From assembly GCA_946998935.1 (NCBI GenBank), contig CAMQBE010000018.1, positions 1-9,230 of the forward strand: a DNA stretch of 9,230 nucleotides, in the 5' to 3' direction. This DNA comes from an uncultured Mycoplasma sp. (GTDB lineage Bacteria > Bacillota_I > Bacilli_A > Mycoplasmatales > Metamycoplasmataceae). How positions within the stretch are numbered: the stretch's first letter is position 1; the number at the start of each line of letters is the position of its first letter. The translations under genes and the position numbers were made by a program. The notes under the pieces were generated by a model, which saw only the letters and a program-made list of their open reading frames with translations, had not been told where the DNA came from and searched no databases. Positions 1 to 6,743 of the stretch are shown here, piece after piece.

Positions 1-33
1 AGGGCGATGCTCTCCCAACTGAGCTAATTCTCC
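1..33 (-). tRNA. tRNA, 5' part only (probably tRNA-Val)
   Basis: On the minus strand this gives the first 33 nucleotides of a tRNA: acceptor strand GGAGAAT, U8-A9, D-stem GCTC/GAGC with loop AGTTGGGA, and the 5' half of the anticodon stem (TCGCC) plus loop bases 32-33. The window ends just before the anticodon, so the isotype cannot be read directly. The anticodon-stem and D-arm sequence looks like tRNA-Val(UAC) of Firmicutes and Mollicutes, which is an inference. It lies one base downstream of tRNA-Glu on the same strand, so it is surely part of the same precursor transcript. Confidence 0.8.
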
Positions 34-34
34 A

Positions 35-110
35 TGGTAGTCTGTACGGGAATCGAACCCGTGCATGCATGGATGAAAACCATGTGTGTTAACCGCTTCA
101 CCAACAGACC
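35..110 (-). tRNA. tRNA-Glu (UUC)
   Basis: A complete cloverleaf on the minus strand, 76 nt with encoded CCA. The acceptor GGTCTGT pairs with ACAGACT (G-U at the first pair), the discriminator is A, and the T-arm is CGGG-TTCGATT-CCCG. The anticodon stem CATGG/CCATG closes the loop TTTTCAT, giving anticodon TTC (Glu). It sits 4 nt downstream of tRNA-Asn and 1 nt upstream of the next tRNA, so the three are probably cut from one transcript. Confidence 0.96.
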
Positions 111-114
111 ATAA

Positions 115-189
115 TGGCGCCGATCATAGGGTTCGAACCTACGACCAACTGGTTAACAGCCAGCTGCTCTACCACTGAGCTAGATCGGC
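115..189 (-). tRNA. tRNA-Asn (GUU)
   Basis: A complete cloverleaf on the minus strand, 75 nt with encoded CCA. The acceptor GCCGATC pairs perfectly with GATCGGC, the discriminator is G as in other bacterial tRNA-Asn, and the D-stem is GCTC/GAGC. The anticodon stem GCTGG/CCAGT closes the loop CTGTTAA with anticodon GTT. The T-loop is TTCGAAC. It is the first tRNA of the Asn-Glu-(Val) run, with a TATAAT box about 20 nt upstream of its mature 5' end. Confidence 0.96.
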
Positions 190-208
190 ACGTGCGATAT
201 GCCTAAAT

Positions 209-214
209 ATTATA
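209..214 (-). promoter_or_regulatory. -10 box of the tRNA-Asn/Glu/Val transcript
   Basis: A perfect TATAAT on the minus strand, ending 19 nt before the mature 5' end of tRNA-Asn, which leaves a short leader. No good -35 element is visible, which is common in mycoplasmas. The surroundings are very AT-rich, so a chance match is possible. Confidence 0.5.
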
Positions 215-330
215 TAATAATTTAATTTTTACCTAATATTTTTTTATCTTGTTTTTTCTACCTATTTTATAGTCTAAAAAGTCAAAATTGCTTTTGATTT
301 TTTATGCATTTTAGAGCTTTTAACTATATT

Positions 331-354
331 AAAAAATCGCTTGAACAGCGATTT
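331..354 (-). terminator. Rho-independent terminator of tRNA-Gly
   Basis: On the minus strand the arms AAATCGCT and AGCGATTT form a perfect 8-bp stem around the loop GTTCA, and the 3' arm runs into a T-tract. It lies about 50 nt downstream of tRNA-Gly and separates it from the Asn-Glu-Val unit. Confidence 0.8.
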
Positions 355-401
355 GTTGGTATCTCATTAAGTTTTAAACTTAATTTGTTTTTTAAGATAA
401 A

Positions 402-475
402 TGGAGGAAATGAGGGGAATCGAACCCCCATTATCGCCTCGGCAAGGCGGCATTTTGCCATTAAATTACATTTCC
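402..475 (-). tRNA. tRNA-Gly (GCC)
   Basis: A complete cloverleaf on the minus strand, 74 nt with encoded CCA. The acceptor GGAAATG pairs perfectly with CATTTCC, and the discriminator is T (U), usual for bacterial tRNA-Gly. The D-stem is ATTT/AAAT. The anticodon loop TTGCCGA gives anticodon GCC. In the anticodon stem pair 27-43 is a C-A mismatch while the other four pairs are sound. The T-arm is closed by a G-U pair. It has its own terminator and its own TATAAT box, so it is monocistronic. Confidence 0.95.
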
Positions 476-485
476 ATGCTCTACT

Positions 486-491
486 ATTATA
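486..491 (-). promoter_or_regulatory. -10 box of tRNA-Gly
   Basis: TATAAT on the minus strand, ending 10 nt before the tRNA-Gly 5' end, which would start transcription only a few bases ahead of the mature tRNA. There is no clear -35. The box lies in an inverted repeat with 537-546 (GTTATAATAG on the plus strand), which may be incidental in such AT-rich DNA. Confidence 0.5.
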
Positions 492-500
492 ATAACTTTT

Positions 501-527
501 GAAAAATATAAAAGAAATTTTTTATAT
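501..527 (-). terminator. Possible terminator of pepA (AT-only stem)
   Basis: Downstream of pepA on the minus strand, ATATAAAA and TTTTATAT form a perfect 8-bp stem with a 6-nt loop, followed by five T. The stem has no G-C pair, so it would be weak. It is the only hairpin plus T-run between pepA and tRNA-Gly. Confidence 0.35.
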
Positions 528-559
528 CCAAAAATAGTTATAATAGCATGCAAAAATTA

Positions 560-1642
560 TTATTTATTAATTGCAAATTCAATTAATGTGTCGATTAAAA
601 CACCTTGTGGTTTACCTTTTAAATCTGCGGTTCCTGCTACATCACAGTGAATATAAGGAACATCATTTGTAAATTGTTTTAAGAACATAGCAGCAGTATT
701 ACAATCTGAAATTTCATCATTATTGTAATTATTTAAATCAGCAACTATTGAAGCTTCATTAGGTTCATGAAAATCTTTGTGCAAGGGCATTCTTCAAACT
801 TTTTCATGTGCTTCTTTAGCACTTTTTTCAAAAACTTTTCAATCATTATCTTCAGTAGCATAAATTCCTGAATAACTTGTGCCTAGTGCTCTAAGAATGG
901 TGCCTGTTAAAGTAGCAACATCAACTAAAGTTGTTGCATGTAGTTTTGTAGCTCCATAATACAAACCATCAGCTAAAACTAATCTACCTTCAGCATCTGT
1001 GTCAGTAACTTCAACACTTAAACCGCTCATTGATTCATAAACATTTTCTGGTAATGAAGCATCGCCATCTAGACGGTTATCAGTGATACACATAATTGCA
1101 GCTACATTTTTCTTAACTTTTAATTGAGCTAAAGTTTTAACAGTATAAGCAACTATTACAGAACCAGACATATCATATTTCATGCCTTCCATATGGTAAC
1201 CTTTAGTATTAACTCCACCAGTATCAAAGGTTATACCTTTACCTACATAAACAATTTTTTCTTTGCTACTTGGATCGCCATTATATTCAATAACAACTAC
1301 ACGAGGCTCATAGGTTGAACCTTTATTAACTGAAATAATTAAACCCATATGCAATTTTTCAATTTCTTTTTTGTTCAACACTGCAACTTTTAGATTCTTT
1401 TCGGTCTTAAAGTCTTCAACAATATATTTAGCTAAATCTTCAGAAGTACAATAATTTTCTGGCATAACTTGTAAGTTGCGAATCCTGTTTCTATTGTTAG
1501 CAATTAATTCAAATTTATCAGCTAATTCTTTATGTGAATCATCTTTAAATAAGAATGAAAAATCTGTTTTTTTAGCTACTTCTTTTTTCTTATTAAAAAG
1601 AACTGCTTGATAAAAAATAACTCTTGAATAGAAAGCTTTCAT
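560..1642 (-). CDS. Catalytic portion of PepA, possible restart product
   Basis: If ribosomes stop at the TAA at 1658-1660, the next ATG in the same frame is only five codons on, at 1642. A product from there would be 360 residues. It would lack about 93 N-terminal residues but keep the whole C-terminal catalytic domain with all the metal ligands. No convincing Shine-Dalgarno precedes this ATG, so it would depend on termination-reinitiation by ribosomes arriving from the upstream 87-residue frame. The N-terminal domain of M17 enzymes contributes to hexamer contacts and is not catalytic, so a truncated enzyme might fold, but this is inference. Confidence 0.35.
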
Positions 1643-1921
1643 AACATCAGCTATTTCTTAATCTTTGTAGATAAAACTTTCAATATCAATTTGATATTCA
1701 CGATTATTAGTTGTAATTTTAGTATCTATTAAATTAACTAGTCCATCATAGTTTTGTGATTTTTTATCTATGCAAATATAAGCTTCTTTTTTGTCTAAAA
1801 ATTCGGTAATTTTACCTGCTTTATAGTTTAATTGGTCAATTTTAATATTTTTAGAATTACCTTCATAAAACGCTTTTAAAAGAATTTTATTATCTCTTTT
1901 TGTTGTATAAAACTTATTCAT
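560..1921 (-). pseudogene. pepA: Leucyl aminopeptidase (M17), frame interrupted by TAA at codon 88
   Basis: M17 family metallo-aminopeptidases release N-terminal residues from peptides in the cytoplasm, which matters in mollicutes that live on host peptides. Read from the ATG at 1921 in code 4 the frame spans 453 residue positions, near the family norm, with two TGA-encoded Trp in KVWRMPLHKDF and just upstream. The catalytic domain is intact: GKGITFDTGG (metal ligands Lys228 and Asp233), MKYDMSG (Asp250) and the signature DTDAEGRL (Asp309, Glu311, Arg313). The start is supported by a GGAGGT Shine-Dalgarno 6 nt upstream and by TATAAT at 1951-1956. The oddity is TAA at 1658-1660, codon 88, in the N-terminal domain: the frame continues unshifted on both sides (SFIYKD-stop-EIADVMKAF), so this is one point change, for example CAA to TAA. 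The gene is either newly inactivated or split in two, with restart at the ATG at 1642. Family assignment is certain; functional status is not. Confidence 0.85.
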
Positions 1922-1927
1922 TTTTTA

Positions 1928-1956
1928 ACCTCCATAAAATATATGTTTTTATTATA
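1928..1956 (-). promoter_or_regulatory. pepA promoter -10 and Shine-Dalgarno
   Basis: On the minus strand TATAAT (1951-1956) is followed by GGAGGT (1928-1933), which ends 6 nt before the ATG at 1921. This is one of the strongest ribosome-binding sites in the window, and it fixes the pepA start upstream of the internal stop codon. Confidence 0.65.
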
Positions 1957-2055
1957 TCATTAAGGTTTGAAAGAAAAGAGAATTGAGAATAACAAGCTAA
2001 AAGCGATAATCTTTTCCATTTTTAGAAAAAAAATAACAAAAATGCGTAAAAGAAG

Positions 2056-2100
2056 TTATATAAGCAAAACTTATATAATTTAATTATCAAATACAAGGAG
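2056..2100 (+). promoter_or_regulatory. Promoter, inverted repeat and Shine-Dalgarno of the decayed gene
   Basis: A perfect 9-bp inverted repeat, TTATATAAG (2056-2064) and CTTATATAA (2070-2078), with loop CAAAA. It overlaps a consensus TATAAT at 2074-2079. AAGGAG at 2095-2100 then stands five A before the ATG at 2106. An inverted repeat covering a -10 box could be an operator; it lacks a T-run, so a terminator is unlikely. No -35 is evident. Confidence 0.5.
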
Positions 2101-2105
2101 AAAAA

Positions 2106-2498
2106 ATGAAAAATTAAAACTCTTGACTACATGTTATTCCTTTTGATTTGGGTTTTAATTTCTACAATGAAACCGTAATCAAAGATACAAGTTTTTATGC
2201 AGTAGAAGCTTTTACTAAAGAAATAGAAAACTATTGCAATAGTCTAAAACTAATTTTTGAAAAATATTGAACTGAAAACAAAGATAACTTTAAAATATCT
2301 AACTTTTTTTACAAGGAATGAAGCAATTTGCAAAATAAAGTTTAATGCTAATTTAGCATGCTGAATATTAATAAATGGTATAGGAATTTTTGTGCTTCAA
2401 ATGGTGGCGTAGAATCTCACAAAGCTGGTATAAAAGCTCTTTAAAGACTTATAGGTAATGACAACATAATTACATATAAAATTAATTTTCTAATATAA
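2106..2498 (+). pseudogene. Decayed gene of unknown function, four in-frame TAA codons
   Basis: Starting at an ATG with an excellent Shine-Dalgarno, one reading frame can be followed for about 130 codons in code 4, but TAA occurs at 2115 (codon 4), 2343, 2349 and 2442 before the last one at 2496. Between the first two stops there are 75 open codons with three TGA (Trp) and protein-like composition (PFDLGFNFYNETVIKD, then a Lys/Glu/aromatic-rich stretch). Further on come KWYRNFCASNGGVESHKAG and RLIGNDNIITYKINF in the same frame. Frame retention with only point stops suggests recent decay of a small cytoplasmic protein. I do not recognise the family. As it stands only a three-residue peptide could be made. 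It could instead be a non-coding transcript with a chance open frame. Confidence 0.5.
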
Positions 2499-2499
2499 T
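2494..2499 (+). promoter_or_regulatory. -10 box placing the start of transcription at the ATG
   Basis: A perfect TATAAT ends 6 nt before the ATG at 2506, so transcription would begin at or next to that ATG and give a leaderless mRNA. No Shine-Dalgarno lies in the short gap (CGAATT). A weak TTACAT lies about 18 nt upstream as a possible -35. Confidence 0.5.
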
Positions 2500-2505
2500 C
2501 GAATT

Positions 2506-3387
2506 ATGAATACTCTAGGTAAAAATATAAATCAAGACCAATTTAAAAACTGAAATTACAAACGTAAATCAACACTAGTGTTGGGTGTTTTTATAATAAT
2601 TTTTACAAGTTTAGTTTGAATTTCAAATTGATGTTTAAATACCTTAAAAGCTACTACCGCTTTGAATAAATTAGATCAATCAATAATCAAAGAAATGCAA
2701 GAACAAAATTTAAATGTTGAAATGATTTCAAGATGTTTTAGAAGCATAATGACTTTTACCTTTATAACAAATTATGCAGCTGGCATTATTATTACTTATT
2801 ATGCTCACAGACCTCAAAGACTTTCAGCACAAAAAGCATCCTTTTTGGCAACAGCTTATATATCAATAACACTTGTCATCTTTTGAACTTTAATATTCCC
2901 TGAGTTTATGACTATAAGAAAAAAAAATACTAATATAGCCTTAGGAATTACAACTTGTTTTGTACATTTTGTTAATCCTACTTTAACACTTATAGCTTTT
3001 GGTATAAATCGCAAAAACATTCATATTACTTATAAAAACATTCGCCTTTCATTTATTCCTGTTTTTATATATTATTTATTCGCTTTAGCTTTGTTTTGAA
3101 TTACACAACCAGTAGCTCAATATTTTATTACAGACGATTTAATGGAATTGAATAAATACGTAGATTCAGATGTTGTTATTTATGGATTCTTAAACTTTAA
3201 AGAGCCTTTCTTCTATACTAAAGGAGTTACTTGAATTGTTATCTTATTAAATATTGCTATGTTAGCATCTGTATTAGCAATAGGGCCACTATTTACAATT
3301 CTAATCAAATGAATTTTTGGAATTAAGATACCAAAAACAGGTACTAAAATGGACCATTTATGTAGAGATAATAAGCTTGCAAAATAG
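2506..3387 (+). CDS. Six-helix membrane protein, possibly Pr6Pr-like
   Basis: A 293-residue protein in code 4 with several TGA-encoded Trp; under the standard code it would break into fragments. Six hydrophobic segments are visible at about residues 23-43, 79-100, 110-131, 143-165, 180-198 and 241-268, with a hydrophilic loop between the first two, a larger one at 200-240 and a polar Lys-rich tail. The motifs FTFITN at the start of helix 2 and VHFVNP in helix 4 recall the Pr6Pr (predicted six-transmembrane) proteins annotated in mollicutes, a comparison made from memory. No enzymatic or transporter motif is seen. The ATG at 2506 is chosen because it adds the first helix; a TTG at 2662 would lose it. 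It appears to be expressed alone, from a leaderless transcript, and its terminator overlaps its own stop codon. Function unknown. Confidence 0.85.
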
Positions 3388-3398
3388 CTTATTTTTTT
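3370..3398 (+). terminator. Terminator overlapping the end of the membrane-protein gene
   Basis: AATAAGCT (3370-3377) and AGCTTATT (3386-3393) form a perfect 8-bp stem with an 8-nt loop, followed by TTTTT. The stem begins inside the last codons of the membrane-protein gene and includes part of its TAG stop. Confidence 0.8.
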
Positions 3399-3421
3399 AT
3401 TCATTCTTCTATACTTTACGT

Positions 3422-3475
3422 TATAATAAAATCAACTTTTAACTTGAATTTAATTTTAATAATATAAATAGGAAG
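3422..3475 (+). promoter_or_regulatory. Promoter -10 and Shine-Dalgarno of the RNase J homologue
   Basis: TATAAT at 3422-3427 follows the upstream terminator and would give a leader of about 47 nt. AGGAAG at 3470-3475 stands 5 nt before the ATG at 3481. That spacing favours this ATG over the in-frame GTG at 3475, which lies inside the Shine-Dalgarno itself. A second AT-rich -10-like stretch near 3460 is also possible. Confidence 0.5.
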
Positions 3476-3480
3476 TGTTT

Positions 3481-5151
3481 ATGGAACAACAAATTAAAAA
3501 AGAAAATCATATTAATATTTTTGCTTTAGGCGGCTTAGATGAAAATGGCAAGAACTGCTACGTTCTTGAATTCAACGACAGAATATATATTGTTAACTCA
3601 GGAACTAAAATTCCTATTAACTCAAATAATGGAGTTGACACTTTAATTCCTTCTTTTGAATATTTAGAAAAACATAAAGACAGAATAGTTGGTATTTTTA
3701 TAACCGATGTTAAAAACGAGTCATTCTCAGCTTTACCTTGATTATTAATGAAATTGCCTAATATTCCAATTTATACTTCTAACTTCAACAAGATTATGAT
3801 TTTAGACCGCATTTCTAAATACAAGATAAATATTAAAAGCACACAAATTACAATCTTAAATAAAATGCTTCAAGTAGGTGATTTATTTGTTAGTCCAATT
3901 GAATTAGCTGGTTCAATGCCAGGACATATAGGTTTGGATTTTATAACACCAGATGGCGACATTCTATTCATGTTTAATTTTGTTGAAGGCGATTTAGGTA
4001 TCTATGGCAAATTAAATTTTGAAGAACTAAAAAAACGCTTTACTAAAAGAAATGTAATGGCGCTAATAGTTGATTCAGGTAAAGCCAACTTTGAAGGTAA
4101 AGCTCTAGAAAGAATCAATTTACCTGCGGGAATAAAAGAAGTATTTTTAGATGCTAAAGCTAATGAAAGAATTATTGTTGGAGCTTATGACGAAGAAATG
4201 GTTTCAATTCACCAAATATTAGATTTAGCCCGTGAAACAAATCGCCCAGTTGTTACCTATGGTAAAACTTATGGCCAAATATTCAGTTTAATTGAAAAAG
4301 CTTATCCAGAAATGCCATTGCCTAAATTAATTGATTATAAAACTGCTAATAAAGTTAAAAATGCTGTTATTTTGGTAACAGGCGCTACTGAAAGACTTTA
4401 TCAACGCTTTATTCGTATCACAGATAATAATGATGTCTTTTTAAAATTGCAAAAAACTGACACAGTTATTATGATTGCTCCGCCTATCAATGGTCTTGAA
4501 AGTTTAGAAGCAGTAGCATTAGATGAAATAGCAAGAATAACACCTAAAATTGCTGATGTTTCATCAAGCGAATTCTATCGTCATAGACCAGCTAGACAAG
4601 ATTTAATAGAATTAGTAAAAGCAATTAAACCTACCTATGTAATTCCTGTCCAAGGTCTTTATAGATATTTACATGATGCAGCTAAATATATTTCAGAAAA
4701 TACAGAAGTTAAAGAGCAAAATTGCTTTGTTATGCAAAATGGTAAAATTGCTCACTTTATCAATGGTAAATTCGCTACAGGTAAGGGTAAAATAAAAGAA
4801 ATTGGTGACACAATTATTGATGGTTTTGGTGTTGGTGATATATCAACGGAAGTATTAAATGAACGTGATATTTTGGGCCGTGAAGGCGTTATTATTGTTT
4901 CAAGCCAATACAATCCTAAAAAGAAAACTTTAGTTGGAAAATTGCAAGTTAATTTCTTAGGTGTTATTGATAAAGAAGATAAAAAACAAGCTACCGAATT
5001 AATTAAAGTTACATTAATGCGTTTAATTGAAACTAAAAAATTTGAGGGCATGAAGGACTTCCAAAATTCAGCCCGCAGTGCTATTAGAAAAAAAGTCTTT
5101 AAAACTTTTGATAAAGAACCAATGGTAGTAGTTTCATTTAACCAAGTTTAA
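3481..5151 (+). CDS. rnjB: RNase J-family protein lacking the metal-binding motifs (RNase J2-like)
   Basis: A 556-residue protein with the full RNase J layout: metallo-beta-lactamase fold opening with INIFALGGLDENGKN, a beta-CASP insert at roughly 210-355 (PVVTYGKTYGQ, ILVTGATE, TDTVIMIAPPINGLE), a second lactamase part ending in PVQGLYRYLH, and a C-terminal domain with a conserved-looking GVGDISTEVLNERDILGREGVI. Active RNase J binds two zinc ions through HGHEDH, NHS, the Asp of HTGDF, SGHAS and PVHG. Here the first is DVKNES (76-81), the second AGS (143-145), the Asp is Asn166, SGHAS is HRPAR, and the last His is Gln391. All the usual ligands are gone, so hydrolysis is not expected. In Firmicutes RNase J2 is the weaker partner of J1, so this may be a structural or RNA-binding subunit of an active J1 encoded elsewhere. 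Length and fold motifs are intact, which argues against a pseudogene. One Trp (87) is TGA-encoded. Confidence 0.92.
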
Positions 5152-5205
5152 TTTACTAAATACGCTACATGATAGTGTAAAAAGTTAAAAAATAATATAG
5201 TGTAG

Positions 5206-5233
5206 AAGAAGGCTAAAAAATACCTTCTTTTTT
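5206..5233 (+). terminator. Terminator after the RNase J homologue
   Basis: AAGAAGG (5206-5212) and CCTTCTT (5223-5229) form a 7-bp stem with a 10-nt A-rich loop, and the T-run continues to 5233. It closes the RNase J unit and insulates thyA, whose own promoter follows. Confidence 0.8.
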
Positions 5234-5259
5234 CTTTAAATATTCTCTAAAAATTAGTT

Positions 5260-5294
5260 TATAATACGTGTTGTTAACACAATAAATTAAAGGA
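5260..5294 (+). promoter_or_regulatory. thyA promoter -10, palindrome at the start site, Shine-Dalgarno
   Basis: TATAAT at 5260-5265 predicts a start near 5272. That point falls in a GTTAAC-centred palindrome, TGTTAACA (5272-5279), extended to GTGTTGTTAACAC (5268-5280). AAAGGA at 5289-5294 precedes the thyA ATG by 4 nt. The palindrome could be a regulator site or chance. Confidence 0.5.
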
Positions 5295-5298
5295 ATAT

Positions 5299-6168
5299 AT
5301 GAAACAATATCTAGATTTACTTGCTAAAGTTTTAAATGAAGGAATAGAGAAAAAAGATCGTACTGGAACTGGTACTATTAGCCTTTTTGGAACTCAAACT
5401 CGTTATGACTTGCGCAAAGGATTTCCATTATTAACAACTAAAAAAATGGCTTGAAAATCTATCGTTCATGAATTACTTTGATTCTTAAAAGGGGACACTA
5501 ATATCAAATACTTAGTTGGCCATAATGTTAAGATTTGAAACGAGTGACCTTATGAAATTTTTAAGAACTCAAAAGATTATCAAAACGAAACAATAGATGA
5601 GTTTATTGAGCGTATAAAAACTGATGAAAAATTCGCTAAAAAATATGGTGATTTAGGACCGGTTTATGGTAAACAATGAAGGGATTTTAATGGCGTAGAT
5701 CAAATTAAAAATCTCATTGAAAAAATCAAGAAAAATCCTTATTCTAGACGTTTAATTGTTTCTGCTTGAAATCCTGCTGATGTAGATAAAATGGCTTTAC
5801 CTCCATGTCATTCTCTATTCCAATTTTATGTAAATAAAAATAATGAATTATCTTTACAACTTTATCAAAGAAGTGCAGATTTATTTCTAGGCGTTCCTTT
5901 TAATATAGCTAGTTATTCATTATTATTATCAATGGTTGCACATGTATGCAATCTTGAAGTAGGTGAATTTATTCATACTACTGGTGATACACATATTTAT
6001 AGTAATCATGTTGAACAAGTTAAAGAACAACTTTCTAGAAAACCTAAAAAATTACCAACACTAAAATTAAATAAAAATATTAAAAATATATTCGACTTCA
6101 CAATTGACGATATTGAATTGGTTGATTATGAATGTTATCCAAGTATTAAAGCAAAGGTGGCTGTCTAA
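5299..6168 (+). CDS. thyA: Thymidylate synthase
   Basis: A 289-residue cytoplasmic enzyme that converts dUMP and 5,10-methylene-tetrahydrofolate to dTMP and dihydrofolate. The family hallmarks are in order: DRTGTGT with the phosphate-binding Arg21, [42 protein letters not shown] (the Arg pair of the partner subunit), the nucleophile Cys170 in [25 protein letters not shown] with the dUMP-binding Asn202, GDTHIY (232-234) and the C-terminal IKAKVAV. It is about 25 residues longer than the E. coli enzyme because of an insert between NEWPYE and GPVYG, as in lactobacilli. All tryptophans seen are TGA codons. It shares one base with folA, which re-reduces its dihydrofolate product, so the two form an operon. 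Confidence 0.98.
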
Positions 6169-6641
6169 TGATTAAATTAATAGTAGCAATGGATAAGAAT
6201 AATCTTATTGGAAATAAAAACAAATTGCCTTGAAATATTAAAGAAGAAATGCAACATTTTCAAAAGAAAACAATGAATAATGCTTTGCTTTTTGGCAAGA
6301 CAACTTATCAAGGAATCGAAAAACATCTAAAAGATAGAATAATATATGTTCTTTCAGAAAATGATATAAAGGGCGATTGTACTGTAATTCATAATGATAA
6401 AGAATTGAAAGAACTTTTTGATAAATACAGAAAATGCTCGGGTGTTTTATATATAGCAGGCGGTAAAAACATATATGAAAAATATTATCAAGAAGCTGAA
6501 GAATTAATCATTTCAAGGATTAAAGGTGAGTTTGCTGGAGATGTATATTTAAATATTGATTTATCTAAGTTTAGCCTTTATAAAATTGATGAATACCCTG
6601 AATTTTCAGTTGAATACTACATCAAATGTATTGATAAATAA
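6168..6641 (+). CDS. folA: Dihydrofolate reductase
   Basis: A 157-residue DHFR that reduces dihydrofolate to tetrahydrofolate with NADPH. Residue numbering matches E. coli DHFR through the N-terminal half: IVAMDKNNLIGNKNKLPW (Trp22), Glu27 where E. coli has the catalytic Asp27 (Glu is the vertebrate variant), Phe31, then LLFGKTTY with Gly43 and Thr46. Near the C-terminal half YIAGGKNIY gives the NADPH-binding Gly-Gly, followed by EELIISRI and EFAGDVYL. The ATG at 6168 overlaps the thyA stop as TAATG, which means translational coupling and explains the lack of its own Shine-Dalgarno. Trp22 is a TGA codon, so a standard-code reading would wrongly start at a later Met and lose the active site. 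Confidence 0.97.
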
Positions 6642-6663
6642 TCGAGAATTTCTCGATTTTTTT
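6640..6663 (+). terminator. Terminator of the thyA-folA operon
   Basis: AATCGAGA (6640-6647) and TCTCGATT (6651-6658) form a perfect 8-bp stem with a 3-nt loop, followed by a T-run. It begins within the folA TAA stop. Opposite it, less than 50 nt away, is the terminator of the convergent nrdE gene. Confidence 0.85.
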
Positions 6664-6702
6664 ATTTAGCTTTTTTGACTAAAAGCACTATAAAACAGAA
6701 AA

Positions 6703-6735
6703 ATATAAAAATTAGCACCGTTGAAGATGCTAATT
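6703..6735 (-). terminator. Terminator of nrdE
   Basis: On the minus strand AATTAGC and GCTAATT form a 7-bp stem around a 12-nt loop, followed by a T-rich tail (TTTTATATTTTT). It lies just past the nrdE stop codon and faces the folA terminator, so the convergent operons are separated by two one-way terminators. Confidence 0.7.
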
Positions 6736-6743
6736 AAATCAAT

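Noticed and set aside
282..303. Hairpin TCAAAA/TTTTGA followed by T-runs on both sides
   Set aside because: Only 6 bp and AT-rich, with no gene immediately upstream on either strand that needs a terminator here; the stronger one at 331-354 already serves tRNA-Gly.
304..492. Plus-strand open frame of 62 codons
   Set aside because: It runs antisense through the whole of tRNA-Gly and its terminator and has no Shine-Dalgarno.
2042..2083. Short plus-strand ORF of 13 codons before the decayed gene
   Set aside because: It has no Shine-Dalgarno and overlaps the inverted repeat and promoter; there is no support beyond an ATG and a stop.
2115..2117. TAA read as a sense codon in this organism
   Set aside because: thyA and the RNase J homologue end at TAA exactly where the families end, and folA also ends at TAA directly before its terminator, so TAA works as stop.
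2662..2886. TTG as the start of the membrane-protein gene
   Set aside because: It is an artefact of reading TGA as stop; with TGA as Trp the frame extends to the ATG at 2506 and gains the first membrane helix.
560..3387. Mobile element or foreign island explaining the broken genes
   Set aside because: No transposase or integrase motif, no terminal inverted repeats or target duplications, and base composition like the rest of the window; simple gene decay fits better.
3213..3404. Minus-strand open frame of 63 codons
   Set aside because: Antisense to the end of the membrane-protein gene and its terminator, with no recognisable protein motif.
4752..5051. Minus-strand open frame of 99 codons
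   Set aside because: Antisense to the well-supported RNase J homologue; low-complexity composition and no start signals.
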